Positions 1-6,493 of a stretch of 7,458 bases of DNA are shown piece after piece. The stretch is taken from positions 1 to 7,458 of the forward strand of contig JAUSPM010000240.1 of assembly GCA_030655675.1 (NCBI GenBank). The letters are read 5' to 3'. The notes below the pieces were generated by a model that saw only the letters and a list, made by a program, of their open reading frames with translations, ran no database searches and had not been told where the DNA came from. The position numbers and the translations under genes were made by a program. The stretch is from Methanosarcinaceae archaeon. Its GTDB lineage: Archaea; Halobacteriota; Methanosarcinia; Methanosarcinales; Methanosarcinaceae. Within the stretch, counting starts at the first letter, position 1, and every line of letters starts with the position of its first letter.

Positions 1-131
1 TTGTCCTCGAATATACGTTTGACAGTAAGGGGTGGCTTGGATGGAAGGATAGTATTTTGCAACAATAAAATTAATTGGTATAGAGATTAATAAGACTACT
101 TATAGGTGCGAAAAGTTATAGATTATATACT
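1..131. other. AT-rich left flank, no confident gene
   Basis: No convincing complete gene is seen. Two short plus-strand frames are open from the window edge: one ends at a TAA at 66-68 and would read VLEYTFDSKGWLGWKDSILQ before a last Q, the other ends at a TAA at 88-90. The first looks the more protein-like, so this could be the last 21 codons of a gene lying to the left, but it is too short to assign to a family. From about 90 the sequence becomes strongly AT-rich and is stopped in the frames I followed. Confidence 0.35.
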
Positions 132-152
132 ACGAGAAAATTCTCCCTTCGG

Positions 153-183
153 TCGAATTAACTCGAACTGTATGTTTATAAAA
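153..183 (+). promoter_or_regulatory. Orphan TATA promoter with near-palindromic upstream box
   Basis: The TATA-like box TTTATAAAA lies at 175-183, so archaeal spacing would place a transcription start near 203-207. Upstream at 153-166 is TCGAATTAACTCGA, which equals its own reverse complement except at two symmetrical positions, the look of a site for a dimeric DNA-binding protein. The left half and centre of this box are kept in the smc copy. Promoter activity is inferred from sequence only. Transcription would run toward the end of the minus-strand amidohydrolase gene. Confidence 0.5.
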
Positions 184-193
184 CATATACTAT

Positions 194-199
194 AAAAAA
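194..199 (-). terminator. Possible T-run terminator of the amidohydrolase gene
   Basis: Read on the minus strand this is a run of six T bases about 80 bases past the amidohydrolase stop codon. Archaeal termination commonly occurs at T-rich stretches without a strong hairpin. It lies inside the repeated promoter element, so the match may be incidental. Confidence 0.25.
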
Positions 200-212
200 C
201 AGGTGCATTTGG

Positions 213-248
213 ACTATACCATTATAGTGATATAATTTCTTATAATTT
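213..248 (+). other. Small hairpin followed by a tandem TATAATTT repeat
   Basis: ACTATA (213-218) and TATAGT (223-228) form a perfect six-base inverted repeat around a four-base loop, CCAT. TATAATTT then occurs twice (231-238 and 241-248). This starts roughly ten bases after the transcription start expected from the orphan promoter. It could be the end of a very short transcript or chance structure in AT-rich DNA; the stem is all A/T except one pair and would be weak. Confidence 0.3.
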
Positions 249-280
249 GTATCATCATACTGATATACTAATGAGAAAAC

Positions 281-1093
281 TCAAATCCCAAACATCCGTG
301 CCGCATTTTCCCCAAGTATCGCTCTTTTGTCAGGATCGTCCAGATCAAGCCCGATCAGGTTTGCAATCTCCACATCCTGCCGCCTGAATGGATAATCCGT
401 TCCAAACAATACTTTTTCACTGCCATGAGCCTCGACCATACGCACAATGTCAGCATCGGAAAGGTACTTTGTTCCATCATCTGATTTGAAAATGTAGGCA
501 GTATCAAACAGGATATCACGTCCAAGAAGGTGTTTTTCAACCCCATCCCAGCAATCGTAACCTCCAAAATGTGCAGCAAGAACCTTCATCTTTGGGAACG
601 AATCCAGAACTGCCTCAAACCTCTCAGGTGTGCCGTGTATCTCCTTTAACCATGTTCCACCGCCACCTGCGTGGAAGAATGCAAGCATGTCATGCTCAAT
701 GAATGCCTCATAAAGCCTGAACATGCGTTCCTCATCAGGATAGAAGAACTGGAACTCGGGATGGATCTTCACACCCCTTATACCGGCCTTTTTCAATCGC
801 TCAAGTTCATCACCAACATTCTCAAAATCAGGGTGCATTGCCCCGAGTCCTATGAAACGTTCACAGTCGTTTAATAATGACAATATCCAGGTATTGATGG
901 ATCTGACCTGATCAGAAGTTGTTGCAACAGGAAGGATCACAGACCTATCCACTCCGCATTGATCCATGTGTTCTGACAGGGAAGCCGCAGTCACCCCAGC
1001 AACGGGCGGCGAACCGTAGAGGTGCATCAGATCATGTACTGCCTTTTGTGCAATCCTTGACGGAAAAATGTGAGTATGGCAATCAATTATCAT
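281..1093 (-). CDS. Amidohydrolase-2 family metal-dependent hydrolase
   Basis: A 270-residue protein with the TIM-barrel pattern of the amidohydrolase-2 family, cytoplasmic metal-dependent enzymes that include decarboxylases and lactone or amide hydrolases. Visible motifs in order: the metal-binding HxH at residues 6 and 8 (DCHTHIFP), GVKIHP with K109 and H111, FFHAGGGG with H141, AAHFGG with H175, and the late-barrel FGTDYPF with D233. Length is normal for a compact member and no signal peptide is seen. The substrate cannot be told from sequence. I chose ATG 1093 because DCHTH normally lies at the extreme N terminus and AGGA lies six bases before it; a TTG at 1129 would add 12 unconvincing residues. 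The gene is divergent from the coiled-coil gene, has no partner on its strand here, and its link to smc is probably only positional. Confidence 0.92.
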   Translation of the reverse strand: MIIDCHTHIFPSRIAQKAVHDLMHLYGSPPVAGVTAASLSEHMDQCGVDRSVILPVATTSDQVRSINTWILSLLNDCERFIGLGAMHPDFENVGDELERLKKAGIRGVKIHPEFQFFYPDEERMFRLYEAFIEHDMLAFFHAGGGGTWLKEIHGTPERFEAVLDSFPKMKVLAAHFGGYDCWDGVEKHLLGRDILFDTAYIFKSDDGTKYLSDADIVRMVEAHGSEKVLFGTDYPFRRQDVEIANLIGLDLDDPDKRAILGENAARMFGI

Positions 1094-1234
1094 GATTAAT
1101 CCTGCTGAATTTGACAAATAGGTACACAAACAGGATTCACGACCATAAGTTATATTATACTTTTTATCATATAATTGAATAATAGTTTTAACTATACCAA
1201 GTATGAGGGCTTGAATGGTTTTGCGAGGGATTAC
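1094..1234. promoter_or_regulatory. Divergent promoter region
   Basis: This 141-base AT-rich gap separates two genes facing away from each other and must hold both of their start signals. TATA-like sequences are clustered at about 1150-1175 (TTATATTATAC and TATCATATAA, readable on either strand). On the minus strand they would put a start near 1125-1130, and on the plus strand a start near 1180-1200. Neither box is a clean match. The GGTCGAATTAACTC box seen before smc is not present here. Confidence 0.45.
1225..1230 (+). promoter_or_regulatory. Ribosome binding site deciding the start at 1235
   Basis: GAGGGA ends four bases before ATG 1235 and pairs well with the archaeal 16S rRNA tail. The in-frame TTG at 1175, which would add 20 residues, has only AT-rich sequence before it. 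This favours ATG 1235. Confidence 0.6.
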
Positions 1235-1978
1235 ATGAGTATTGAAAATAGAGACTTTGTAATAGAACGCCTTGAGCGGAGGCTACATGATAAAGACCAG
1301 GAATTTGAAGAACTCAAAGTTACACTGAGAGACTCCATCATGACCGAATTGCGTCGTGATCTCCAAAATGATCTTGACATAAACAACCGTCTGGTAAAGA
1401 TAGAACAGAAAGTTGTAGAGTTATCGAACACACTGAACGGTATGATGGACGAACTTTTAGACCAAAAATCCGAACTTCGCTCTACAAGGAACCTGATCGG
1501 ACAAAATAACAGTAGCATTGTCCACAGAGAAAGTTCTATGTTGGCAGTACAAACCCCGGTCCTAAAATCACATACACTGCCAAATTCAAACACCATAGTA
1601 CAACCCCATATTCCCAATACTTCAACTCGACCATCTGCAACATCTCCTATTTCACAACCAGATCCTGCGGATGCACGCAAACCAAATAAAGCGCAGTTCA
1701 ATATTCGCGAAGTTAAAAGGGAAGAAACTGAACCCAAAATTCCGAAACCTGAGCCAAAAACAGAGTATATCATTGCTGAGAGTGGAAATGGGCATTCCGG
1801 ACACACGGTCAATAATGATCGATCTTCGACAAAGAGCAATAGATCTGAATATATCATTGCAAGCGATAAAAAAGATGTACACCGTGAGTCTAAAACCGAA
1901 TCTGGTGTTGAAACCGTTGTGAAACGTGACGGTGAAGACGTGGAAATAACCACCACTCGTAAAAAATCAAGTTTCTAA
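1235..1978 (+). CDS. Coiled-coil protein of unknown function next to smc
   Basis: I do not recognise this 247-residue protein. Residues 8-88 are predicted helical and charged. From L53 through I56, V60, L63, L67, M70 and L74 the hydrophobic residues fall at exact three/four spacing, so a dimeric or trimeric coiled coil is likely. Residues 90-175 are rich in Ser, Thr, Pro and Asn and look disordered. In the tail, EYIIA occurs twice (177-181 and 205-209), each followed within one or two residues by serine, 28 residues apart. The C terminus is basic and ends TRKKSSF. There is no signal peptide or membrane segment. The gene precedes smc on the same strand with 80 bases between, but smc has its own TATA box, so co-transcription is uncertain. 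A role as a partner or regulator of the Smc complex is a positional guess. An alternative TTG start at 1175 would give 267 residues. Confidence 0.8.
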   Translation: MSIENRDFVIERLERRLHDKDQEFEELKVTLRDSIMTELRRDLQNDLDINNRLVKIEQKVVELSNTLNGMMDELLDQKSELRSTRNLIGQNNSSIVHRESSMLAVQTPVLKSHTLPNSNTIVQPHIPNTSTRPSATSPISQPDPADARKPNKAQFNIREVKREETEPKIPKPEPKTEYIIAESGNGHSGHTVNNDRSSTKSNRSEYIIASDKKDVHRESKTESGVETVVKRDGEDVEITTTRKKSSF

Positions 1979-2049
1979 CGAGAGTATTTTTCCCTAAGGT
2001 CGAATTAACTCATATTATATATTTATAAAATATATACTATTAAAAACAG
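1978..2049 (+). repeat. smc-proximal copy of the promoter repeat
   Basis: This is the second copy of the element at 132-202. It begins at the last base of the coiled-coil gene's stop codon and ends a few bases before the smc start. Differences from the other copy lie mainly between the GGTCGAATTAACTC box and the TATA box, where four changes fall within six bases. Conservation of the box, the TATA region and the sequence near the expected start suggests function, or a recent duplication. Confidence 0.8.
1985..1994 (+). terminator. Possible T-rich terminator of the coiled-coil gene
   Basis: Shortly after the stop codon the sequence reads TATTTTTCCC, a five-T run without a hairpin. It could terminate the upstream gene in archaeal fashion. 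The run is short, so read-through into smc is equally possible. Confidence 0.3.
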
Positions 2050-2058
2050 AGGTCTCTC
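2000..2058 (+). promoter_or_regulatory. smc promoter and ribosome binding site
   Basis: TTTATAAAA (2022-2030) is a good archaeal TATA box and predicts a transcription start around 2046-2055, giving a very short or nearly absent leader before GTG 2059. TCGAATTAACTC (2000-2011), shared with the orphan copy, sits about ten bases upstream of the TATA box where an activator or repressor could contact the transcription factors. GAGGT (2049-2053) lies five bases before the start codon and supports the GTG start if the transcript begins upstream of it. Confidence 0.6.
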
Positions 2059-5000
2059 GTGTATATCAAGGAAATTGAGTTTGTAAATTTCAAGTCATTT
2101 GGAAAAAAGGTTAAAATACCTTTTTTCGATGATTTCACCACAATATCCGGTCCGAACGGAAGTGGGAAATCCAATATTATAGATGGCATTCTCTTTGCGC
2201 TCGGGCTTTCCAGTTCAAGAACAATGCGGGCTGAAAAACTTACAGACCTGATATATAATGGAGATAAGGCGAAAAAACCTGATTTTGCACAGGTTACCAT
2301 TAAGTTCGACAATACCGACCGTGAAATGCCGGTCGATAGCAATGAGATCACGATCAGTCGCAAGATCAAGCGGACCGATTCGGGATATTACAGTTATTTC
2401 TACTTCAACGGCAAGGCAGTGAGCCTTACAGATGTTCACACATACCTTGCAAAAGCACGTGTCACCCCCGAAGGTTATAATGTCGTGATGCAGGGTGATG
2501 TCACACGTATCTTCACCATGACATCCGGTGAGCGACGCAAGATCATTGATGAGATCGCAGGTGTTGCCGAGTTTGATAATAAAAGAGACCGGGCAGTGAA
2601 TGAACTTGATATTGTCCTTGAGCGCGTCGAAAGAGTTGATATCATAATCGAAGAAGTTGGTGTACAACTTGAAAAACTCAAGCTTGAACGAAATCAGGCT
2701 CTCAAGTACCAGTCACTGAAAGAAGAAAAGATGAAGTTCGAGGGTTTTGTGATCCTTGCTAAACTTAAGGATGCAAAAATCGAACTTGAATCTGTAAGCA
2801 ATGAAATTGAATCGAAAAAAGGGATACTTGACAGCCTTTCCGGTTCAATGGATGAAAAACGCAAAAAACTGGATGAACTTGAATCAGAACTTGAGAAACT
2901 CACATCTAATATACAGAAGATGGGTGAGGATGAGCAGATCCAGACCAAGAAAGATATCGAGGGGATAAAGGGAGATATCTCAAGATGCGTAGACAGTATT
3001 GAGCTTGCAGATAATGAGATCGAGGATGTTGATGCAAGACGGCGAAAGGCGTTTGTTGAGATAGATGAGATCAAGAGCAAGACCGAAGGTCTTGATACAA
3101 AGATCAATGAGGAAAAACTACGCAAGGATGGCATTCTTGTCGAGATCAGTGACCGCAAGACCCAGCGTATGATATTGCAGAGCAAGATCGCTGATGTGGA
3201 TGAGAAATTCGCACAGACACGTGACGAACTCACCACACTCAGAACTGAACTTGAGACTACCAAGAATAATAAGAACGAACTGATGCGTCAAGAAGACCGG
3301 CTGCTTGATTCATTGAGACGAAAATCGGCTGAGATCAGGGATATCGAGAATGAGATAGAAGATGCAAAGGGAAATGTAGAGTCTTCCGATAGCGATACAA
3401 AATCTGCAGAATATGATATTGAAAAACTGACCGAGAATATCAATTCACTTACAAAAGATATCGATGACCTTGAAAGCAACCGCTCCCAGATCAAAAGCGT
3501 TGTACAAGACCTTGAGATGTCACTTCGCAAATACCAGCAGGAATATGCCGTTCTGGATGCCCGTGTGCGTGCAACTGAGGACAATAGCGGTTATTCGAGG
3601 GCTGTGGAGATGGTCCTTAACGAGAAAAAGAGACATGGTCTGCCAGGAATCTATGGTACCATTGCAGAACTTGGCAGTGTTGACGAAAAATATGCGACTG
3701 CACTTGGAATTGCGGCAGGCGGACGTATGCAAGCGCTTGTTGTCGAAACAGATGAAGATGCATCACGTGCCATCACGTTCCTGAAACAGCAACGCGGGGG
3801 CAGTGCCACATTCTTACCACTTAACAAGATGGATTCACGCAGACCTTACAAAGACCTTTCAAGCAGGGAAGGCGTGATCGGATATGCGATCGATCTTATT
3901 GATTTTGATATTCGTTTCGAAGCGGCATTCTGGTACGTATTCAGGGATACGCTGATCGTTGATGATCTGACCAATGCAAGAAAACTTATGGGCGGCATTC
4001 GGATGGTCACGCTTGACGGGGATGTTGTCGAAAAAAGCGGTGCTATGACAGGTGGGTCAAAGGGACGTTCAACCCTTTCATTTGCTGCAGCAGAGAAAGA
4101 TAAACTTACAAAGATCGCAGAACTGGTGACAGAATTTGATTCGAGGCGCAGTTCTGCAATTAAAAAACTGGATGGTGTTGAGGGACACATCTCTGAGATC
4201 AATCGGGAGATCGCCGAGTGTGAGAAGAACATATCCAAAAAGGAGATGCAAGTTGATGAGATCAAGGGGCGCGGAGAGAGGCTTGCCAAACTTGTGGATG
4301 CAAAGAACGCTGAACGTGTTGAGATCGAGGAATCACGGATCAAACTTCGGGAGGAGATGGACCGAGTCGTTATCCAGAAGGATGAAAAGGACGAGATCAG
4401 CAAGACGCTTAATGATAAGATCGCCGTTCTTGATGAGAAATTGGCAGATTCCAAAGTGCCTGAACTCAATGCACAGGCCGAGACCATTGATGATGAGATC
4501 AGACACCTTGACGGGCGTGTGCGAGATATTGAATCCCAGATCAATGCATTGAACCTTGATCATGAATATGCAACTAAACGGATGGAAGAGAACCGTGAAC
4601 TTATCAAGGAGATGGATGAGAAGAAATCCACGCATAGGGGACGGGTTGCTTCCCTTAAGGAAAAGATCGTCCAACTTGAAGAATCACTTATCAAGAAACA
4701 GGAACGTGAGCAGGAACTTGCAGAAGAGCTCAAGGAACTTCAACAGGAGCGTATTCGTAAGCAAGCCGAACATGGTGCTACCAGGACACTGTTTGATTCC
4801 ATTAAATTGAAATTCGATGACGCAAGCAGGCACATGATCGTACTTGATGCGACACACAGTGCACTGCTGGAGCAGATCATAGAACTTTCAGAGGAACTTG
4901 AAAGGCGCGGTATTGAGGAAAGTGAAGAGGTACCAAACTATGAGACTGTGCGCACAAGGATCGAATCCATTGAACGTGCAATGGAACGTCTGGAACCTGT

Positions 5001-5580
5001 CAATATGCGTGCGATCGATGAATATGATGAGGTTGAGATCAGACTTAACGATCTCACGTCAAAGCGGGATACCCTTGTAAGTGAACGAAAGCAGATACTT
5101 GAGCGTATCGAGCAATATGAAAAACTCAAGAAAGATGTGTTCATGGAGTCTTTCGATGGTATCAACGAACACTTCAAGGTCATCTTTAATGAACTATCCG
5201 ATGGCACAGGCACACTTGTACTGGATGATTATGATGATCCATTTGCAGGCGGTATGACATTAAAAGCGCAACCAAAGGACAAGACACTGCAACGTCTCGA
5301 AGCAATGTCCGGGGGAGAGAAGAGTTTGACCGCGCTTGCGTTTGTGTTTGCTATCCAGCAGTATAGACCTGCACCGTTCTATGCATTTGATGAGATCGAT
5401 ATGTTCCTTGACGGTTCGAATGCCGAGAGAGTAGCAAAGCGTGTAAAATCATCAAAGGAGAATGCGCAGTTCATTGTCGTATCCCTCCGAAAACCAATGA
5501 TAGAGGCTGCCGAGCGGACAATAGGAGTCGCAATGCAGGAGAACAATATCACAAGTATAACGGGTGTAAGACTGTATTGA
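2059..5580 (+). CDS. smc: Chromosome segregation ATPase Smc
   Basis: A complete 1173-residue SMC protein, the usual length for the family. It forms a dimer whose heads bind and hydrolyse ATP while long coiled-coil arms enclose DNA; with ScpA and ScpB it compacts and separates chromosomes. Domains in order: N-terminal head with Walker A GPNGSGKSN at 31-39 and Q-loop Gln145 (VVMQGDV); outgoing coiled coil about 170-510; hinge about 527-670, beginning GLPGIYG and ending near the glycine-rich GGSKGRS; returning coiled coil about 680-1060; C-terminal head with signature LEAMSGGEKS (S1084), Walker B FYAFDEID with D1111 and catalytic E1112, and D-loop FLDGSN (D1118). All ATPase residues are intact. 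GTG 2059 is the start because MYIKEIEFVNFKSFG matches the conserved N terminus. scpA follows after 58 bases, so an operon is likely. Confidence 0.98.
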   Translation: MYIKEIEFVNFKSFGKKVKIPFFDDFTTISGPNGSGKSNIIDGILFALGLSSSRTMRAEKLTDLIYNGDKAKKPDFAQVTIKFDNTDREMPVDSNEITISRKIKRTDSGYYSYFYFNGKAVSLTDVHTYLAKARVTPEGYNVVMQGDVTRIFTMTSGERRKIIDEIAGVAEFDNKRDRAVNELDIVLERVERVDIIIEEVGVQLEKLKLERNQALKYQSLKEEKMKFEGFVILAKLKDAKIELESVSNEIESKKGILDSLSGSMDEKRKKLDELESELEKLTSNIQKMGEDEQIQTKKDIEGIKGDISRCVDSIELADNEIEDVDARRRKAFVEIDEIKSKTEGLDTKINEEKLRKDGILVEISDRKTQRMILQSKIADVDEKFAQTRDELTTLRTELETTKNNKNELMRQEDRLLDSLRRKSAEIRDIENEIEDAKGNVESSDSDTKSAEYDIEKLTENINSLTKDIDDLESNRSQIKSVVQDLEMSLRKYQQEYAVLDARVRATEDNSGYSRAVEMVLNEKKRHGLPGIYGTIAELGSVDEKYATALGIAAGGRMQALVVETDEDASRAITFLKQQRGGSATFLPLNKMDSRRPYKDLSSREGVIGYAIDLIDFDIRFEAAFWYVFRDTLIVDDLTNARKLMGGIRMVTLDGDVVEKSGAMTGGSKGRSTLSFAAAEKDKLTKIAELVTEFDSRRSSAIKKLDGVEGHISEINREIAECEKNISKKEMQVDEIKGRGERLAKLVDAKNAERVEIEESRIKLREEMDRVVIQKDEKDEISKTLNDKIAVLDEKLADSKVPELNAQAETIDDEIRHLDGRVRDIESQINALNLDHEYATKRMEENRELIKEMDEKKSTHRGRVASLKEKIVQLEESLIKKQEREQELAEELKELQQERIRKQAEHGATRTLFDSIKLKFDDASRHMIVLDATHSALLEQIIELSEELERRGIEESEEVPNYETVRTRIESIERAMERLEPVNMRAIDEYDEVEIRLNDLTSKRDTLVSERKQILERIEQYEKLKKDVFMESFDGINEHFKVIFNELSDGTGTLVLDDYDDPFAGGMTLKAQPKDKTLQRLEAMSGGEKSLTALAFVFAIQQYRPAPFYAFDEIDMFLDGSNAERVAKRVKSSKENAQFIVVSLRKPMIEAAERTIGVAMQENNITSITGVRLY

Positions 5581-5638
5581 GCAATGTTTAATTAAATTGA
5601 GTTAACGATGATTTTAAAAGTACAATGGCGGTGAAAAT
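5581..5638 (+). promoter_or_regulatory. smc-scpA spacer with strong ribosome binding site
   Basis: This short spacer has no clear TATA box or T-run terminator, in line with read-through from smc. GGCGGTGA (5627-5634) precedes ATG 5639 by four bases and is a near-ideal archaeal ribosome binding site. TTGAGTTAACGA at 5597-5608 faintly resembles the reverse complement of the GGTCGAATTAACTC box but lacks two bases of it. Confidence 0.5.
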
Positions 5639-6493
5639 ATGGAAATGATTGAAAGTATGGAAGTTATGAAAATAAGCCAGACATCACATGACATATTTGG
5701 AAATATAATCCCAATGCCATCTGCAAATGCACTTGATCCCGATTTTATCGAAACCCTGCGCTCACTCGGTGTTGATGAATCGCATCTTGATCTTTCCGAT
5801 GATGTTCTAAATGAACCGGTCGAGATCTTGCTAAACCTTGTGAAAAATGATGATATCAATCCATGGGATATCGATATTGTATACATTACAGACAAATTCC
5901 TTGCACAAATTGAAGATATGAAGATCATGGACCTGCGGATATCCGGCAGGACACTCCTGTATGCAGCGATCCTGCTTCGCATGAAATCTACAGGTATTGT
6001 TGTGGAAGAAGTGGAGGAGGATTTTGGATTCGATGATGGGATGGATTTCTATGATGTGGAAGATTATCCTGTCCCAAAATTTCCTATAAGACGTATTGCG
6101 ACCAGACCTGTTACTTTGCAGGAACTTATCAATGAACTCAAAAGGGCGGAGAATGTAGAATTCAAGCGTAAGGAAAGAGTGCGTATCCGCAAGATAATAG
6201 AAATGGAAGCCACAACAACCGATGAGGTCCTCGGTATTGCGCATGAAGAAAATATCATAGGACGGGTTATGCTTCTGGGTGAACAACTTCTTGATGCATT
6301 CAAGGATAGGACATGTGTTCCTTTTTCAGAACTTATGAACGGAGACAGGTCGGAAAATGTGATGAACTATATCTCACTCCTGTTCCTTGCCACGGATAAA
6401 AAGATAATGCTTACTCAAAAAGAGTTGTTTGGGGAACTATACATCCACCCAGGCGGCAGTACGTTTGATGATTTTGATGAAGGTAATACATAA
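5639..6493 (+). CDS. scpA: Kleisin subunit ScpA of the Smc complex
   Basis: A 284-residue kleisin that bridges the Smc heads and carries ScpB. The N-terminal kleisin domain starts around residue 58 with PVEILLNLVKNDDINPWDI, matching the usual ScpA helix followed by the I.PWDI-type segment, then ITDKFLAQIE, MDLRISGRTLLYAAILLRMKS (97-117). Residues 122-143 form a strongly acidic linker, the central part (about 155-215) is a charged helical region where ScpB would bind, and the C-terminal winged helix (about 240-272) contains ISLLFLATDKKIMLTQ and FGELYI and should contact the Smc head. The roughly 57 residues before the kleisin domain are longer than in bacterial ScpA. ATG 5639 has the best ribosome binding site; ATG 5645 is a close alternative. 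Its stop codon touches the scpB start. Confidence 0.95.
   Translation: MEMIESMEVMKISQTSHDIFGNIIPMPSANALDPDFIETLRSLGVDESHLDLSDDVLNEPVEILLNLVKNDDINPWDIDIVYITDKFLAQIEDMKIMDLRISGRTLLYAAILLRMKSTGIVVEEVEEDFGFDDGMDFYDVEDYPVPKFPIRRIATRPVTLQELINELKRAENVEFKRKERVRIRKIIEMEATTTDEVLGIAHEENIIGRVMLLGEQLLDAFKDRTCVPFSELMNGDRSENVMNYISLLFLATDKKIMLTQKELFGELYIHPGGSTFDDFDEGNT
6481..6484 (+). promoter_or_regulatory. scpB ribosome binding site inside scpA
   Basis: AGGT lies nine bases before ATG 6494, within the last codons of scpA. With the scpA stop TAA directly followed by the scpB ATG, this arrangement suggests translational coupling and matched amounts of the two partners. Confidence 0.45.

Larger units (their letters stand above)
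132..202 (+). repeat. Upstream copy of the smc promoter repeat
   Basis: This 71-base stretch matches the region directly before smc (1978-2049). The two begin with ACGAGA, differ by one inserted base in a pyrimidine-rich part, then align without gaps over 52 bases (151-202 against 1998-2049), of which I count 45 identical. The shared part includes GGTCGAATTAACTC, a TTTATAAAA TATA box (175-183) and a final AAAAACAG. Unlike the smc copy, no real gene follows: a GTG at 203 opens only ten codons before a TAA at 233-235. It may be an active promoter for a noncoding RNA, a regulator binding site, or a relic. Confidence 0.8.

Noticed and set aside
1..102. Minus-strand open stretch at the left edge
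   Set aside because: Open for about 33 codons but with no ATG, GTG or TTG start and no recognisable motif.
1130..1145. GGTCG on the minus strand as another copy of the smc upstream box
   Set aside because: Only five bases match and it lies downstream of the expected TATA box, unlike the two real copies.
1231..1956. Long minus-strand open frame opposite the coiled-coil gene
   Set aside because: Its translation is serine-rich and repetitive, the usual mirror of a charged coiled-coil gene, with no ribosome binding site or domain. The plus frame has heptads and a good start.
3846..4544. Minus-strand 232-codon open frame within smc
   Set aside because: Ser/Ile/Leu-rich shadow of the smc coiled-coil codons (GAG, AAG and GAT read backward); smc is intact through it.
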